Shown here one piece after another: positions 50,692 through 61,577 of a stretch of 64,000 nucleotides of DNA (position 1 is the first letter of the stretch; each line of letters begins with the position of its first letter). The DNA lies in NCBI GenBank assembly GCA_025526915.1, contig JAHLKH010000038.1, forward strand, positions 109,917 to 173,916, written 5' to 3'. The position numbers and the translations under genes were made by a program. The notes beneath the pieces are model-generated. The model did no database searches. It was not told where the DNA came from and was given only the letters and a program-made list of their open reading frames with translations. This DNA comes from Entophlyctis helioformis (Eukaryota; Chytridiomycota; Chytridiomycetes; Chytridiales; Chytriomycetaceae).

Positions 50692-51075
50692 ATGAGCTAC
50701 GGCCGCGAAGACACCGAAAAGGACATTGTGCTGTTCCTCACAGCCGAGGATGCCGTTGCGCCGTCGAGCGAGTCGGGCGCTACATCCACAGCCGCAGCAG
50801 CCAACGAGGCATACAACGAGGCGACGGGCGAGATCAACTGGGACTGCCCGTGCATTGCGCCGATGGTGCAGCCGCCCTGCGGCGAGGTGTTCAAGGAGGC
50901 CTTCTCGTGCTTCGTCTACAGCCAGGAGACGCCCAAGGGCATCGACTGTGTCGAGCAGTTCCGTTCCATGCAGTCGTGCTTCCGGGAACACCCCGACATC
51001 TACGGCGCCGAGCTCGACGACGACGAGGACGAGGCTGGCAGTGCCGACCAGAAGAAGGAGGGCGGCAAGGCATGA
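50692..51075 (+). CDS. MIA40: MIA40/CHCHD4 oxidoreductase of the mitochondrial intermembrane space
   Basis: Import receptor and disulfide donor of the MIA pathway. Single exon, 127 residues. The start MSYGREDTEKDIVLFLTAED aligns with animal CHCHD4, supporting this ATG. The redox CPC motif (INWDCPCIAPM) is followed by a twin CX9C helix pair: CGEVFKEAFSC and CVEQFRSMQSC. An acidic C-terminal tail (LDDDEDEAGS) ends at a Lys-rich stretch. There is no N-terminal membrane anchor, unlike the long yeast Mia40, so it is the short animal/plant-like form. A GTGCAG just before the ATG resembles an acceptor, so a 5' UTR intron is possible. ATTAAA lies at 51321-51326. Confidence 0.95.
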   Translation: MSYGREDTEKDIVLFLTAEDAVAPSSESGATSTAAAANEAYNEATGEINWDCPCIAPMVQPPCGEVFKEAFSCFVYSQETPKGIDCVEQFRSMQSCFREHPDIYGAELDDDEDEAGSADQKKEGGKA

Positions 51076-51440
51076 GCACGCTCCGCGGGGTGTGCTCGAG
51101 ATGCCCGAGATGCCCGAGCCGCGCGGAGCACCAGGCATGGGTCGCTTTGGAGGAGGGTTTGGAGGTCGCCATTGCAGGCTCGGCCGAAGCGGCCGTCGTT
51201 CGATCGAGTTCTTGCGGGCCGATGGATGGACGGGACAGATGTGCGGGCAGAGTGCCGTTGTGTGGTGCACAGCGCGGGCTGGCCGAGGGTTGTATGTGCG
51301 GGGTCTTGTTGGTCGTCTCTATTAAAATGGCATTCGCATGGCTCGCCGCTCTCCTAAAGGACGGCCGGCTGCCCTGCAAGGCTGCCCTGCGTCGTTGTCC
51401 GTGCCGACGTTGCCAGCACATTCAAGCGTGATCTCGTTGA
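51076..51440. other. Intergenic region MIA40-UPF2
   Basis: MIA40 3' flank with a possible polyadenylation signal (ATTAAA, 51321-51326), then the UPF2 promoter. No coding feature supported. Confidence 0.5.
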
Positions 51441-54400
51441 ATGGACAGCGATTCCGCCACGGCCCAGCTGGCTGCCCGTGCCGACGTGCGGGTGGCCAAC
51501 CTCAGGGCAAAGGTGGCAAAGCCCGGTGTGTACCAGCTGCCCACTTGCCATGCATGGCCAGTAGTGCAGCAGCCAGTAGTGCAGCAGCCAGTAGAACGAC
51601 AGCCAGTAGTGCGGCAGCCAGTACGACAGCCAGTAGACGACAGCCTGCCACTCTGAGCCACTGGCGCTGCTGGCACACGACTGACGCCGTTGCTGGACAC
51701 CCCAGACCCGTCGCTTTATGCCAAGCTGGACGGCTCCATCAAGAAGAACACCTCGCTCATCAAGAAGCTCAAGGCCGGCATCACGGCGTCGCAGGCGGCT
51801 GCCCTCAAGAAGGAGGTGCTGAGCCTCAAGCTCGAAAAGTACGTCGAAGAGGTCGCTGCCTCGATTGCAGACGCTTCGTACAAGACTTCGGCGGACGTCT
51901 GGGCTGCAGTCGAGATCTGCTCGTTGATCCACCAGCGCTTCCCTGAATTCTCGCCGCTGCTCACTGCCAACGTCGCCAAGGCACTCGGCCCGCCGCCCAA
52001 CACGGCCGGCCTCTCGCCTGAGCAGCGCGATCGCGAGGAAGCAGCTCGCGTGTCTCGCCAACGAAGCTCGCTGCGTCTCATCACCGAGCTGTATCTCGTG
52101 GGCATTGCAGAGGATGCGCCAAAGGCCAAGGACGGCGGCCTGATTGTCGGCATCCTGGCTGACATGGTCAGTCTCTGTGGCATGCCGCATGCCATTGCCA
52201 TTCCCTTGCACTTATCGTGATGCGTGCACCGCTGCGCAGTTTTCCAAGGACAAGACGCATGCCAACCTGCCCATTGTCGTTGCGTTTGCAAAGTACTTTG
52301 GCACATACTTTTTTGACAAGCAGCCGCAAGATTCGGCCGATGGGGATGCTGCTGCTACATCTGCTGCTGCTGCTGCTGCTGCTGCCTCGGACGCGCCATC
52401 AAGCGCTTTGTCCACCGAGCAGCTCGACCAGCTTGTGCAAGCGGCAGTTCGTTCACGTGTCCGCCAGATCGTGGCTGCTTACTTTGATTCTCTCAAGACG
52501 CACTTGATCCGTGATCACCAGGTAAAGTGCTTGCGTTGTCCGTGTCTCGCATTCATGCAGCCTGGAAATGCATCAGATATGCAGACGCATCGTACAAGAG
52601 CAAGGCTCACACTTGCTTGCATTGTCTTGACAGCGCATCCGGCGCATGGAGAAGAGCAACAGCGACGCATTCATTGCTCGTGGGGAGATTCTGGAAGACA
52701 GACAGGACAACTACGAAAAGGCCTCAAAAGCGTACGAGAAGTTGCGCGCCGGTGTCGAAACGCTCTCCGCGTGTCTGGGTGTCGACATGCCAGAGCTCCC
52801 CGAAGAAGAGAACGAGACGCGGATGGGGATTGGAATCAGCATCTCGGACGGGAAGTCTGGACGTGGCGAATCGGTACGTTGGGCTGGCCGCTTGTACGTA
52901 ACCAGCCTTTGTCTCTTTACGGATCTGACATGATTCACCCCTGCTGGATAACCAGGATTTCAAGGCTGGAATTTGGGAGGACGAGGATGCCAAGGCGTTT
53001 TATGAAAAGATCCTGGATCTGCAGCACCAAGTGCCTGGCATCCTGCTTGGCGGAAAAGCCAAAGCACCAGGCAATGGCACGTCTCCGAATGCTGCTATCC
53101 CTGCAGCAGACAGCCAGGTTGTTGTCACGGACATTGCGGACAACGACGATGCTGAAGCCGTTTCCAAGGATGCGTCGTCTGATCGTCGCGAGTCCATTGA
53201 CAAGGGTGCCGATGAAGCCAGCAATGTCGATGACAAGGAGGACGCCGAAAAGAAGGACGAAGACGAGGAGGAGGACGAGGACGAGGCAGAAGACGGAGGC
53301 GACACGTTTGAAGCAGCATCCTCCAAACTCGCGCTTGAATCCATCTTGCTGCGGCTGCCCAACTGCCTCAACCGCGACGCCATTGACCAGCTCGCGATCG
53401 AGTTTGCCTATCAGAACAACAAGGGATCGCGCCGCAAACTCATCAAGGCTCTGCTCGCTGTTCCGCGCCAGAGGCTCGAGCTCCTGCCGTACTACAGCCG
53501 TCTGATTGCCACGCTCAATCCGTACATGCCCGATATCGGCACAATGGTTGTTGCCGAACTGGGGTCGTCCTTCAACTACCATCAGCGCAAGAAGAACCAA
53601 GTCTTTGTCGAGGAGAAGATCAAGGCAGGATCTGCGTCGTGACTGCTCGCAGTCAAGCGTCCAATGACTAACCCACGCTGCTTGCCAACAGAATGCACGC
53701 TTTATTGCAGAGCTCACCAAGTTCCGCATCACGCCAACGCACACCGTGTTCCACTGCATCAAGGTTCTGCTCGACGACCTTACCCACCACAACATTGAGA
53801 TCCTGTGCAATCTCCTTGAGTCGTCTGGCCGTTTCTTGTTCCGCAACCCAGAAACCAATGTCCGCATGGCCAATTTCGTGAGTTGTGTGCACATCTTTCA
53901 CTGCAATTCTCTGTTGAGCTCCTTCTGATCCGCCTGTGCATTGCCTAGATCGAGATCCTGCAGCGCAAAAAGAACGTCCAGAATGTCGAAACCCGCTATG
54001 CCTTTATGATCGACAACGCCATCTACGAGACCAATCCGCCCGAGGTCGCAGCAGCAGCAAAGAAGGAACGCGAGCCCATTGTTCTCTTCCTCCACAAGCT
54101 CATCTACAAGGACTTGACGATTTCTGGATCACGCCAGGCCCTCGCACTTCTCTGCAAAGCCAACTGGAACGACGCCCTTGTCCGCACCACGCTCAACAAG
54201 ATGTTCATCAAGGTGTGGAAAGTCAAGTACTCCAACCTGAACGCCATGGCGTTCCTGGCAAGTGAGCTGTCGCGGTTCTATCCCGACTTTGGCGTCGAGA
54301 TCGTGGATGCGGTGCTCGAAGAGGTGCGCGTTGGTCTTGAACTCAACATCTTTAAGCACAACCAGCGGCGGCTCTCTGTCGCCAAGTACCTTGGCGAGCT

Positions 54401-55772
54401 GTACAACTATCGCATGATTGACAGCCATGTCGTGTTCGAGACGCTGTACCTGCTACTGCGGTTCGGTCATGGTGAGTCGAGTTCTTGTTTCGTCTTTGCG
54501 TGTGCCATTGCATGTGACCAACAGCTTGTCCACACAGAAAACGGCGTGCCGCTTCCCAGCAATCCGTCGCCGCTTGATGCGCCGCACGACTTTTTCAGAC
54601 TGCGGCTGGCATGCACAGTGCTTGACACGTGTGGCCAGCACTTTGTCAAGGGCGGACCGATTGGCCGCAAGCTCGACGACTATCTTGCGTTCTTGCAGAT
54701 GTACCTTTTCACCAAGGTCACGCCCGTGCCGATGGATGTCGAGTTTTTTGTGACCGAGACCCTCGAGTTGCTCAAGCCCGATCTGCGCTTCTGCGAGACG
54801 TACGAAGAGGCTGTTGCGGCCGTCAACCGCATTGCTGCCGAACAGATGAAAGCGCTCCAGGATGCCCAGGCTGCGGCTGCGGCTGCGGCTGCGGCTGATC
54901 AGTCGGTTGCTGCTGGATCGTTGACTGGCCAGCCGACAGCGGGGGCAACTGCTGATGATGCAGAGGATGTCGAGCCGGATGAGGAGAGCGACTTTTATGG
55001 CGAGGAGAGTCTGGCCATGGACGGCGACTCCAACTCTGATGTTTCCGACTCTGAGGACGACGAGATCGACGAGGACGCTGAAGGTGACGAGGATGACGAA
55101 GACGACGATCTTGAAGAGGACGACGAGGACGGCCGTGACGATCAGTTCATGGGCGATGAGGACGAAGACGACGAAGTGATTGTGCACCTGCAGACCCCAG
55201 TGGTTACGGAAGAGGACTACGAATTTGAGCAAGAGTATAACCGCATGATGCAGGAGTCGCTCGAGAGCCGCAAGGGCGATCGCAAGATTGCTTCGTTTGA
55301 TGCCCCCATTCCCATACGCCGCAATCTGCAGTCTGGCGCTGGTGGCGATGCAGGCGAGAGCCAAGTCGAGGCTGGGCAGATTGCGTTTACTGTGCTGACC
55401 AAGCGCGGCAACAAGCAGCAGGTATGCACGCTTGGCTGGGATGGTTGCTGTGTGGCGGCTGACACAAGATGCGCCGTGTAGACACGGACCATGGCTCTGC
55501 CAACGGACAGCTCGCTTGCAATCAGCACGCTGTCGAAGCAGCAGGCCGAGCAGGAGGAGAAGACTCGTCTCAAGGAGTTGGTGCTGGGCTACGAAGAGCG
55601 TGAGCGCAACCTGTTTTTACAGCGTAAGTTGGACGTCTGAGGCTGCCTGGTGTATGCTGTGGCGCTGACGAGTTGGCCACGCACAACAGAGAGCCGGTTT
55701 GGCGCAGTAAGAGGAGGCCGCGGCAGAGGCCGTGGCTCGCATCGCGTCATTTGGAGCTCGTCGTCGCGGTGA
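51441..55772 (+). CDS. UPF2: UPF2/Nmd2 nonsense-mediated decay factor
   Basis: Bridges UPF1 and UPF3 in nonsense-mediated mRNA decay; cytoplasmic/perinuclear. Ten exons, about 1,190 residues. Exon 1 (51441-51525) joins exon 2 at 51706 to give VAKPDPSLYAKLDGSIKKNT, the conserved LDxSxKKNT start of the first MIF4G domain. The second MIF4G lies at about 52980-53640 and 53693-54470 (LLRLPNCLNRDAIDQLAIEF, LLPYYSRLIATLNPYMPDIG, ETRYAFMIDNAIYETNPPEV). The third is at about 54020-54860 (LRLACTVLDTCGQHFVKGGP, LDDYLAFLQMYLFTKVTPVP). A long acidic stretch (about 54960-55190) precedes the UPF1-binding tail (EEDYEFEQEYNRMMQESLES, MALPTDSSLAI). The last exon (55689-55772) is RG-rich (GAVRGGRGRGRGSHR). A second acidic insert lies at about 53230-53300. 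Confidence 0.94.
51557..51648. repeat. CAGTAGTGCAGC-type tandem repeat in UPF2 intron 1
   Basis: Five or so imperfect 15-nt units (CAGTAGTGCAGCAGC variants) fill the centre of the 180-nt first intron. Confidence 0.85.
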
Positions 55773-56140
55773 TCACCTACATCGGTCAGTCAAGGCGCAC
55801 CTGAGCCGAGGCATTTGCCTTGCCATGCATGGCCCCCAGTCCTGCGCTTCCATGGCTGCCACAACACCACGACCACCGCATCTATTTGACCACGACAGCG
55901 ACACCAGTGACCAGCACGTGCATGACCAATCATGCCCACATGCCCACGGATCAGCAAGCAGTTTGCTGCCGCCTCCCACGCTCACGAGCATGTCGCTCGA
56001 CAACGCTGCCTGCTTGTCTGTCTCTCTGTCTGCAGGCCGTGGTGCAACACTGCTGGCCGGCTGGCACTCTCAGTGCAAGTAAATGGCGCATTGCAGCATG
56101 CCCGTTCATTCCTTGAGCACAGCCCGAACCCAGCCACCAG
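55773..56140. other. Intergenic region between convergent UPF2 and CLASP
   Basis: No gene seen. It contains a CTGTCTCTCTGTCTGCAG-like tract (about 56015-56036). It forms both 3' UTRs. Confidence 0.55.
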
Positions 56141-59100
56141 CTACATGTGCGTGTCAACAAGACGGCGCTTGGACCGCTGCACATACACTTGCAGGACCTT
56201 GCACTGGTTGTGTGTCAGCACACCCTCCACATGCGTCCAGATCCCGTCCCCAAGGACGCGGGAGACGTCGACCAGACAGTCAATGGTCGCCTTGCGGATC
56301 TCGGCACTGTCCGAGTTGATCGAGTCGGCTGCTATGGCCATCAGATCGCGCATCCACTTGAGCCCATCGCCCCCAGCAGCGTCATCTCCTGCCGACATCC
56401 TGTCCGCCACAAGCCGCCCAAGTACACCGAGCGCCGAAGCAGCTGGTGCGGGCTTGTATGTATAATCCGTGCCACTCCCGCCACTGCCTCTACCATCCAC
56501 GCGCCGGCGGACACGGCGGCCCGGGTCGCTGGGGTCGTCGAATCGCCACGCAGCCAGCATGCCAAGCAGCGCAGCAAGAAGCGCATGGTGGTCAAGGGCT
56601 TGCATCGCGCGGCTCAGGACGGCGTCGGCGCTGCCAGATACATGGCCGGTGCCATCCGATCGGCAGTCAAAGAGGAGCTCCAGCAGATTGGACTCGAGAC
56701 CACTGAAGGCCGGCCCCTGGTTGCCAACCACTTCACCAAGCAGCATCAGACAGTTTTCTTGCAACCCATGATCCTGATCGTCATGGGCGGTTGCCGCGTC
56801 AGTGGGTTGGCCGGTGCATGCCAGCGTTGCGGTTAACGACGCGACTTACGGTTGCGGGGTTCTGGATGATCTGGGAGAGGGCGATAAAGAGACCGCGGGC
56901 ATGGAGACTCCAGTGTGGGAGTGTGTGCGGATGGCCGGCATCTTGGCGGGACAGCCGGAAGAGCCGTCGGAGGGTGCTGTGAGTGGCTGCGCCAGCACTC
57001 AGCTGTGTGACCATCTGCGCGAGCTCATCTGGCTGTCTCTGCTGCACAGGCGTGCCGTTCAGCACTGCACATGCAGACCAGCACAAGCCATGCGTGCCAG
57101 TCAGTCCGAGCGACGCGATGCATGGCCACAGGGCAATACAAACTCACGCTGGTCCATGGCGTGGCGGCTCATGCTGCGCGGCTTCACTGGCGTGACGTGC
57201 TCCTGGACAAGCCGCTGAAGCGGGCCAAGAGGCGGCGGCAGCGCATGCCGTGGATGGCTAGCGTCGACTGATCCCACCAGGCCCGAGACGCCCACGTGGA
57301 CCGCGTCCGTTGTGCCATGGTTGGTGTTAGGCTGGATCGACGGCAGCTGCCGCGATGGCGTGTAAGGCGTGCTCATCGCAACAAACGGCTCACCCTGCAC
57401 GTCGCCGTGCAAGCCATCGCGATCTGCCGCCTCGTCAAGCATCGCTGTCGCTGTCGCTGCTGCTGCTGCAAGACCGCCCGCCCTTGTCCGGCCAGCACGC
57501 CTGCTGAACTCACTCGCCTCGTCCTCCTGGTCGCTGAACGCTGCCATAGTTGCTGCCAACCCACGAACGTCCTCGCGGCCCATGCCGTCGTCCATATCGT
57601 CATCAAACTGCATCTCGCTATCGGACGCCGCCTGGCTAGACGGACCAGAGCGGCCCGTTGACGTCAGCAGCACGCTCGTCTCTGCAAACCCGTACGGCAG
57701 TGTCTCCTGTCATCACAGTCAGCACCGGCAGTTGTCAGCACCAACCGTCTACTCCAAAACGCAATCAGATCCATTGGCACTTGCATTCAGCACATCGCCG
57801 TCCGACACGAGCCCGTGCTCATCAACGTCAGAACCATTCGGCTCGTGGCTCTCGATCTCGCTCAGGTCACCTCCGATCGCGTGCTCGTGGAGCGTGCCAT
57901 GGTGTCGCATGCTGTCCGCATCCTGACCGCGACCGAGCGACGCGCGGCGAGGCGACACAGCATCATCCATCGTCCCAGCATTTGCCTGCTGCTGTGACGA
58001 CCTGTTGCGTTTGGGCGTAATCTCCGACATGTCCTCGGTATCCATGGAAATGCGGCCATGGTCGTCGCTGTCTTCAAGCTCTTCAGCAGAGGGATCGGCG
58101 ATGCCAAGAATATCGCGCACTCCTTCGGCCAGCTCATAGTCGAACGTGTCAAGAGCACGTCCAAACACGGCCGAGAACGATCCAGCCAGTTGGCCCAAGA
58201 TGGCCCGGAGAGACTCTTCGGCACCCCGGAGCGCAAGACGGCCCGTGGTCAGCGGCACAAACTTGTTGAGACAGCCGCGCATTCTCGGGTCGTTGCCAAA
58301 GAAAGACTCGAACGCTAGTGGATCGCTGGCAGCCCAGTCAGCAACCAGCGACTCGATCCACGCAATCAGCAGCACGTTTGTCGCCTTGACCGTCGCTGGA
58401 TCGCGCTGCACACCGGCCATGCCTGCTGCGGCTGCTGCCAGGCGACCTCCACGGCCGCTTGGCGGAGGTCGGCGGAATTTCGGGCCAGCGACTGCGATCG
58501 GGTTCACATGGCCAATGAGATGATCAAGGAGATCAGCGGTGTCGGACGTCATCGTGATGTGGTGCATGTACTTTTCAAACAGCGGCTGGATGCCCGACAC
58601 CTTCCCGCGAGCTGCCATCGTCACCACGGGCATGACCGTGTCCATCTGTGCGAGCAGACTGCTGTCAAACAGAACCTGCAGGTTCTCCAGCCGCATGAGA
58701 GACAGCGTCATGCCGTCGGACGGATCGGTGTACAGGTCCATGAGATGCTGCTGCAACACCAACGTGGCGTCTGGTCCCCAGGGCAAATCGTGCATTGCTG
58801 TGGCTGCATCCCGCGCTGTTTGGATCAGGCTATCAAACCCTTGCCGCTGGTCGTCTGGGCTGGCACTCTTGAGCATGGCCGCAATGGACTCCTCTGGCAT
58901 CGCGGCTGGCTTTGGCTGCGAGGATGAAGGCGACATCGCCGGCACAGCCCATCCCGGCGTAGCCTGCTTGATGGGGCTCGAGACTCTGTCCTGTGTCTTT
59001 GACGGAGTAGCACTGTGGGGGGCAGAGTGGCCGGGCGAGAGTGACGCGGATCGCGCCATGCTGCTTTGCGGCGATCGGCCGGTCTTGGCTACCGTGCTGG

Positions 59101-61293
59101 CTCGTGCAGGTGCAGCAGCAGGGAAGGGATCAGCCACCACAGCAGCGGTGCTTTGTATGCGCGGAAGGTTCAGCTTGGTGGGTGCTGGCTGCTTGTGGCG
59201 AGCAAGAGCCTTTTGGGCCGGAGCCTCGAGCAAGCTCACCAGCCTGGCGTACCGCTCAGGCCAGCCCGACTTGAGAAAGAAAGCCGCATCGCGACTTGCG
59301 TCGCGCACTGCGCCGTTGGCGTCTTGGACCGACTTCTTGAGGCACTTTTCGGCAACGTCCACCATGCCCGTCCGCTCGGCCAGCTGCCGGTTTTGTGCAT
59401 TGGATGCCAGCCGCTCCATGAGAACGCGAAGACACTCTGCAGCCACCTGCCGCACGCTCTGGCTCTTGTCTGCTAAGCCTGCTGCAAAGTGAGCCAGATA
59501 CTTGGGCTGCAACGTGGCAGTGTACACTAGCACTTTGATGGCGTTGACGGCGGCCGACACAATCAGCTTCTTGGACGATCCCGAGATCTTGATGAGGTTG
59601 ATCAGTAACGTGTCCACGTGTGGATCAAGAGGGACTGGCGCGGCGGCTGCAAGATCAACAATGGCTGTGCAGCAGGTGATGACCAGGGCTGTGCGTAGAC
59701 TATGAAGCGTCCTGCTGACGGGCTCGATGATGGCCTTGAGGCCGTTGGCATAGCCTTGTGTTCTGGGAGAGTCGCCGCGCACGAGACCGCGAAGCCTTTG
59801 GAGGGCTCTCTCGCGCGACTCCCAATTCTCTTCGGTCTCGCGGCCGTTGAAGAGCTGGCTGAAGATGCTGCATTCGGCCTCAAAGTCTCTTGGATAGGCA
59901 AGCTGCAGGGCACATGTGCTGATAAGTGGCGATGCCCAGATAATGGCGATCATCCATCGTCAAAGTGCAATAGACTGACCATAATCGCAGTCGGCTCTGA
60001 TGCAGCTGTGCCTCCGCTGACAACACCAGCAGGAGCAACATCCAGGGTCTTTGCAGCGGTCGATGCTGGCTCGACTGAAGCAGGTTTGGCCGCTGGCGTT
60101 GGCGAAGAGGACGCTGAGCCAGGCTGATCGACCTGCCGGATATGGATCAAGGTGTTAGCAGCCAATCACGCAAGGACAGAACCGCCAAGGAGTCCTACAT
60201 CGGCTGTTTGGTCTTGGTCATCGCGTAGCTGGGCAGTGATGGAGTCGACAATGGACTGCCGAATCTGCTTCTTGCCGAGCTCCCTGCGAATGTCTGTGCG
60301 CATGGCGCGGTTTGGAATGGTGCTGGTTGAGCCGAGAACGGCTGATGAGCAATCCAAGAACCCCATCTTGCAAGCCGGTGCGGGCATGGTAGCTTACTTG
60401 TAGAGGCGAATCAGGCCGTCGCGACTGACAGCGCGGACAGCCTCATTCGGGTCTTCAAGGAGGCGCAGCAGGAACGGCATCCATGGCTTGAGCGAGAACT
60501 CGTGCAGCGACTGTGCTACTGTCATGAGCCACATCAGCGACTGCTCGCGAGTGCGTGGGATCTTGCTTGAGAAGGCATTGGCTCGGATCTCCTTGTCCAG
60601 ATAGACGAGCATGCTGGCGAATGGGTTGCTGCTGGAATAGCCGCCCTCGACTCCGACGTCGTGAGCATGCCCTTGGCTCTGGCCATGCCGTCCAGCGCTG
60701 ACCCGATCGGTCATGTCGTGCAAGGCATACTGCCGATGTACTGCGATGTACAGCTCGACCAGCCCTTCCAGAGCGAGTTCGCGGCAGCGGTCTCGTGCAT
60801 CGCCCAGCTTCTCGACCAGCAGCGGCACAAGCAACGGCAGGAGCACCTTTAGATGGTAGACCACCGTGCGGGAAGTGTCGACGACTGCACCGACAAGAGG
60901 GCAAACAAGCTGCAGACCAGCGATTGCCATCTTGGCCTGCGGCGAGCGGACGGCTTTGGTGACACTGTCCACCACTTGATCGTACAAGTGTGGCTAGTAG
61001 TGGGCCACAGGAGCAAGGCAAGAGCAGACTGGTCAGCTGCCATCAAGGCATCCAAAGACAGCAGCGCACCACAGGGCGGAACCCACTTCGATGTCCTCCA
61101 GGCTGAGCTCGTCTGCCTGTGCGTGCAGTTCTTGCAGGGCAGCAAACCTGTCCTCGAGGTCTGCCAGAAGACGGCGTAGCAGAGCGTCAGTGGCAAGAGC
61201 GAGCGGCCAGCAGACAAGCCAGTGCAGGGGGCAAGCGCACGCACTGCTGGAGATAGCGGCAGCACAAAACGTCGTCAGCAGCGGCGGCGGCAT
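56141..61293 (-). CDS. CLASP: CLASP-family microtubule plus-end protein (TOG domains)
   Basis: Microtubule rescue and stabilisation factor (animal CLASP, yeast Stu1, fission yeast Cls1). Roughly 1,550 residues in about eight exons. The proposed start at 61293 gives a helical first exon (LRRLLADLEDRFAALQELHA). The first TOG region (about 60990-60400) includes LPLLVPLLVEKLGDARDRCR and MWLMTVAQSLHEFSLKPWMP. The second (about 59930-59230) has FSQLFNGRETEENWESRERA, the CLASP TOG2 hallmark, and KYLAHFAAGLADKSQSVRQV. A Ser/Pro linker with SSPIKQATPGW (about 59000) precedes another helical array. The C-terminal exon (56780-56141) is the CLIP-interacting TOG: SAEIRKATIDCLVDVSRVLG, then HNQCKVLQVYVQRSKRR. 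The splice near 57770 is uncertain; without it the protein would end at 57749. The start is the weakest part; a SulP-A relic lies just upstream. Confidence 0.85.
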
Positions 61294-61377
61294 CTCTCGT
61301 GATCGTCTGTCCGACAGTGCAAGCGCGTTCAAGTCGTTTCATTCGTGTGTCCGGCAACCGTCGCTGCTGGATCTGCT

Positions 61378-61555
61378 GCCGGTGCTGGACGTTGTTCGCG
61401 CACCGGGCGAGCTCGGCCCGTCGTCGTCCATCTGCGTTGCTGGCTGTGGAGCGGCGGTCGAAGCCGCGGCTGCACGTGCAAGCAAAATGCGCCGCTGTCT
61501 GGACAAAGGTGGCTGGACACAGGCGGCGGCTGGACAAAGGTGGCTGGGTGCACGA
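61378..61555 (-). pseudogene. Truncated SulP-A 5' fragment
   Basis: Minus-strand copy of the SulP-A 5' flank and first 18 codons (start codon at 61429-61431, MDDDGPSSPGARTTSSTG), after which similarity ends at about 61378. The downstream frame closes about 12 codons later. It sits between the epsilon-tubulin stop and the CLASP start, on the same strand as both, so if transcribed it would be a short upstream reading frame for CLASP. It contains an internal direct repeat of GGACAAAGGTGGCTGG. Confidence 0.85.
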
Positions 61556-61577
61556 CTATGACCACACTGCCGCCCCT

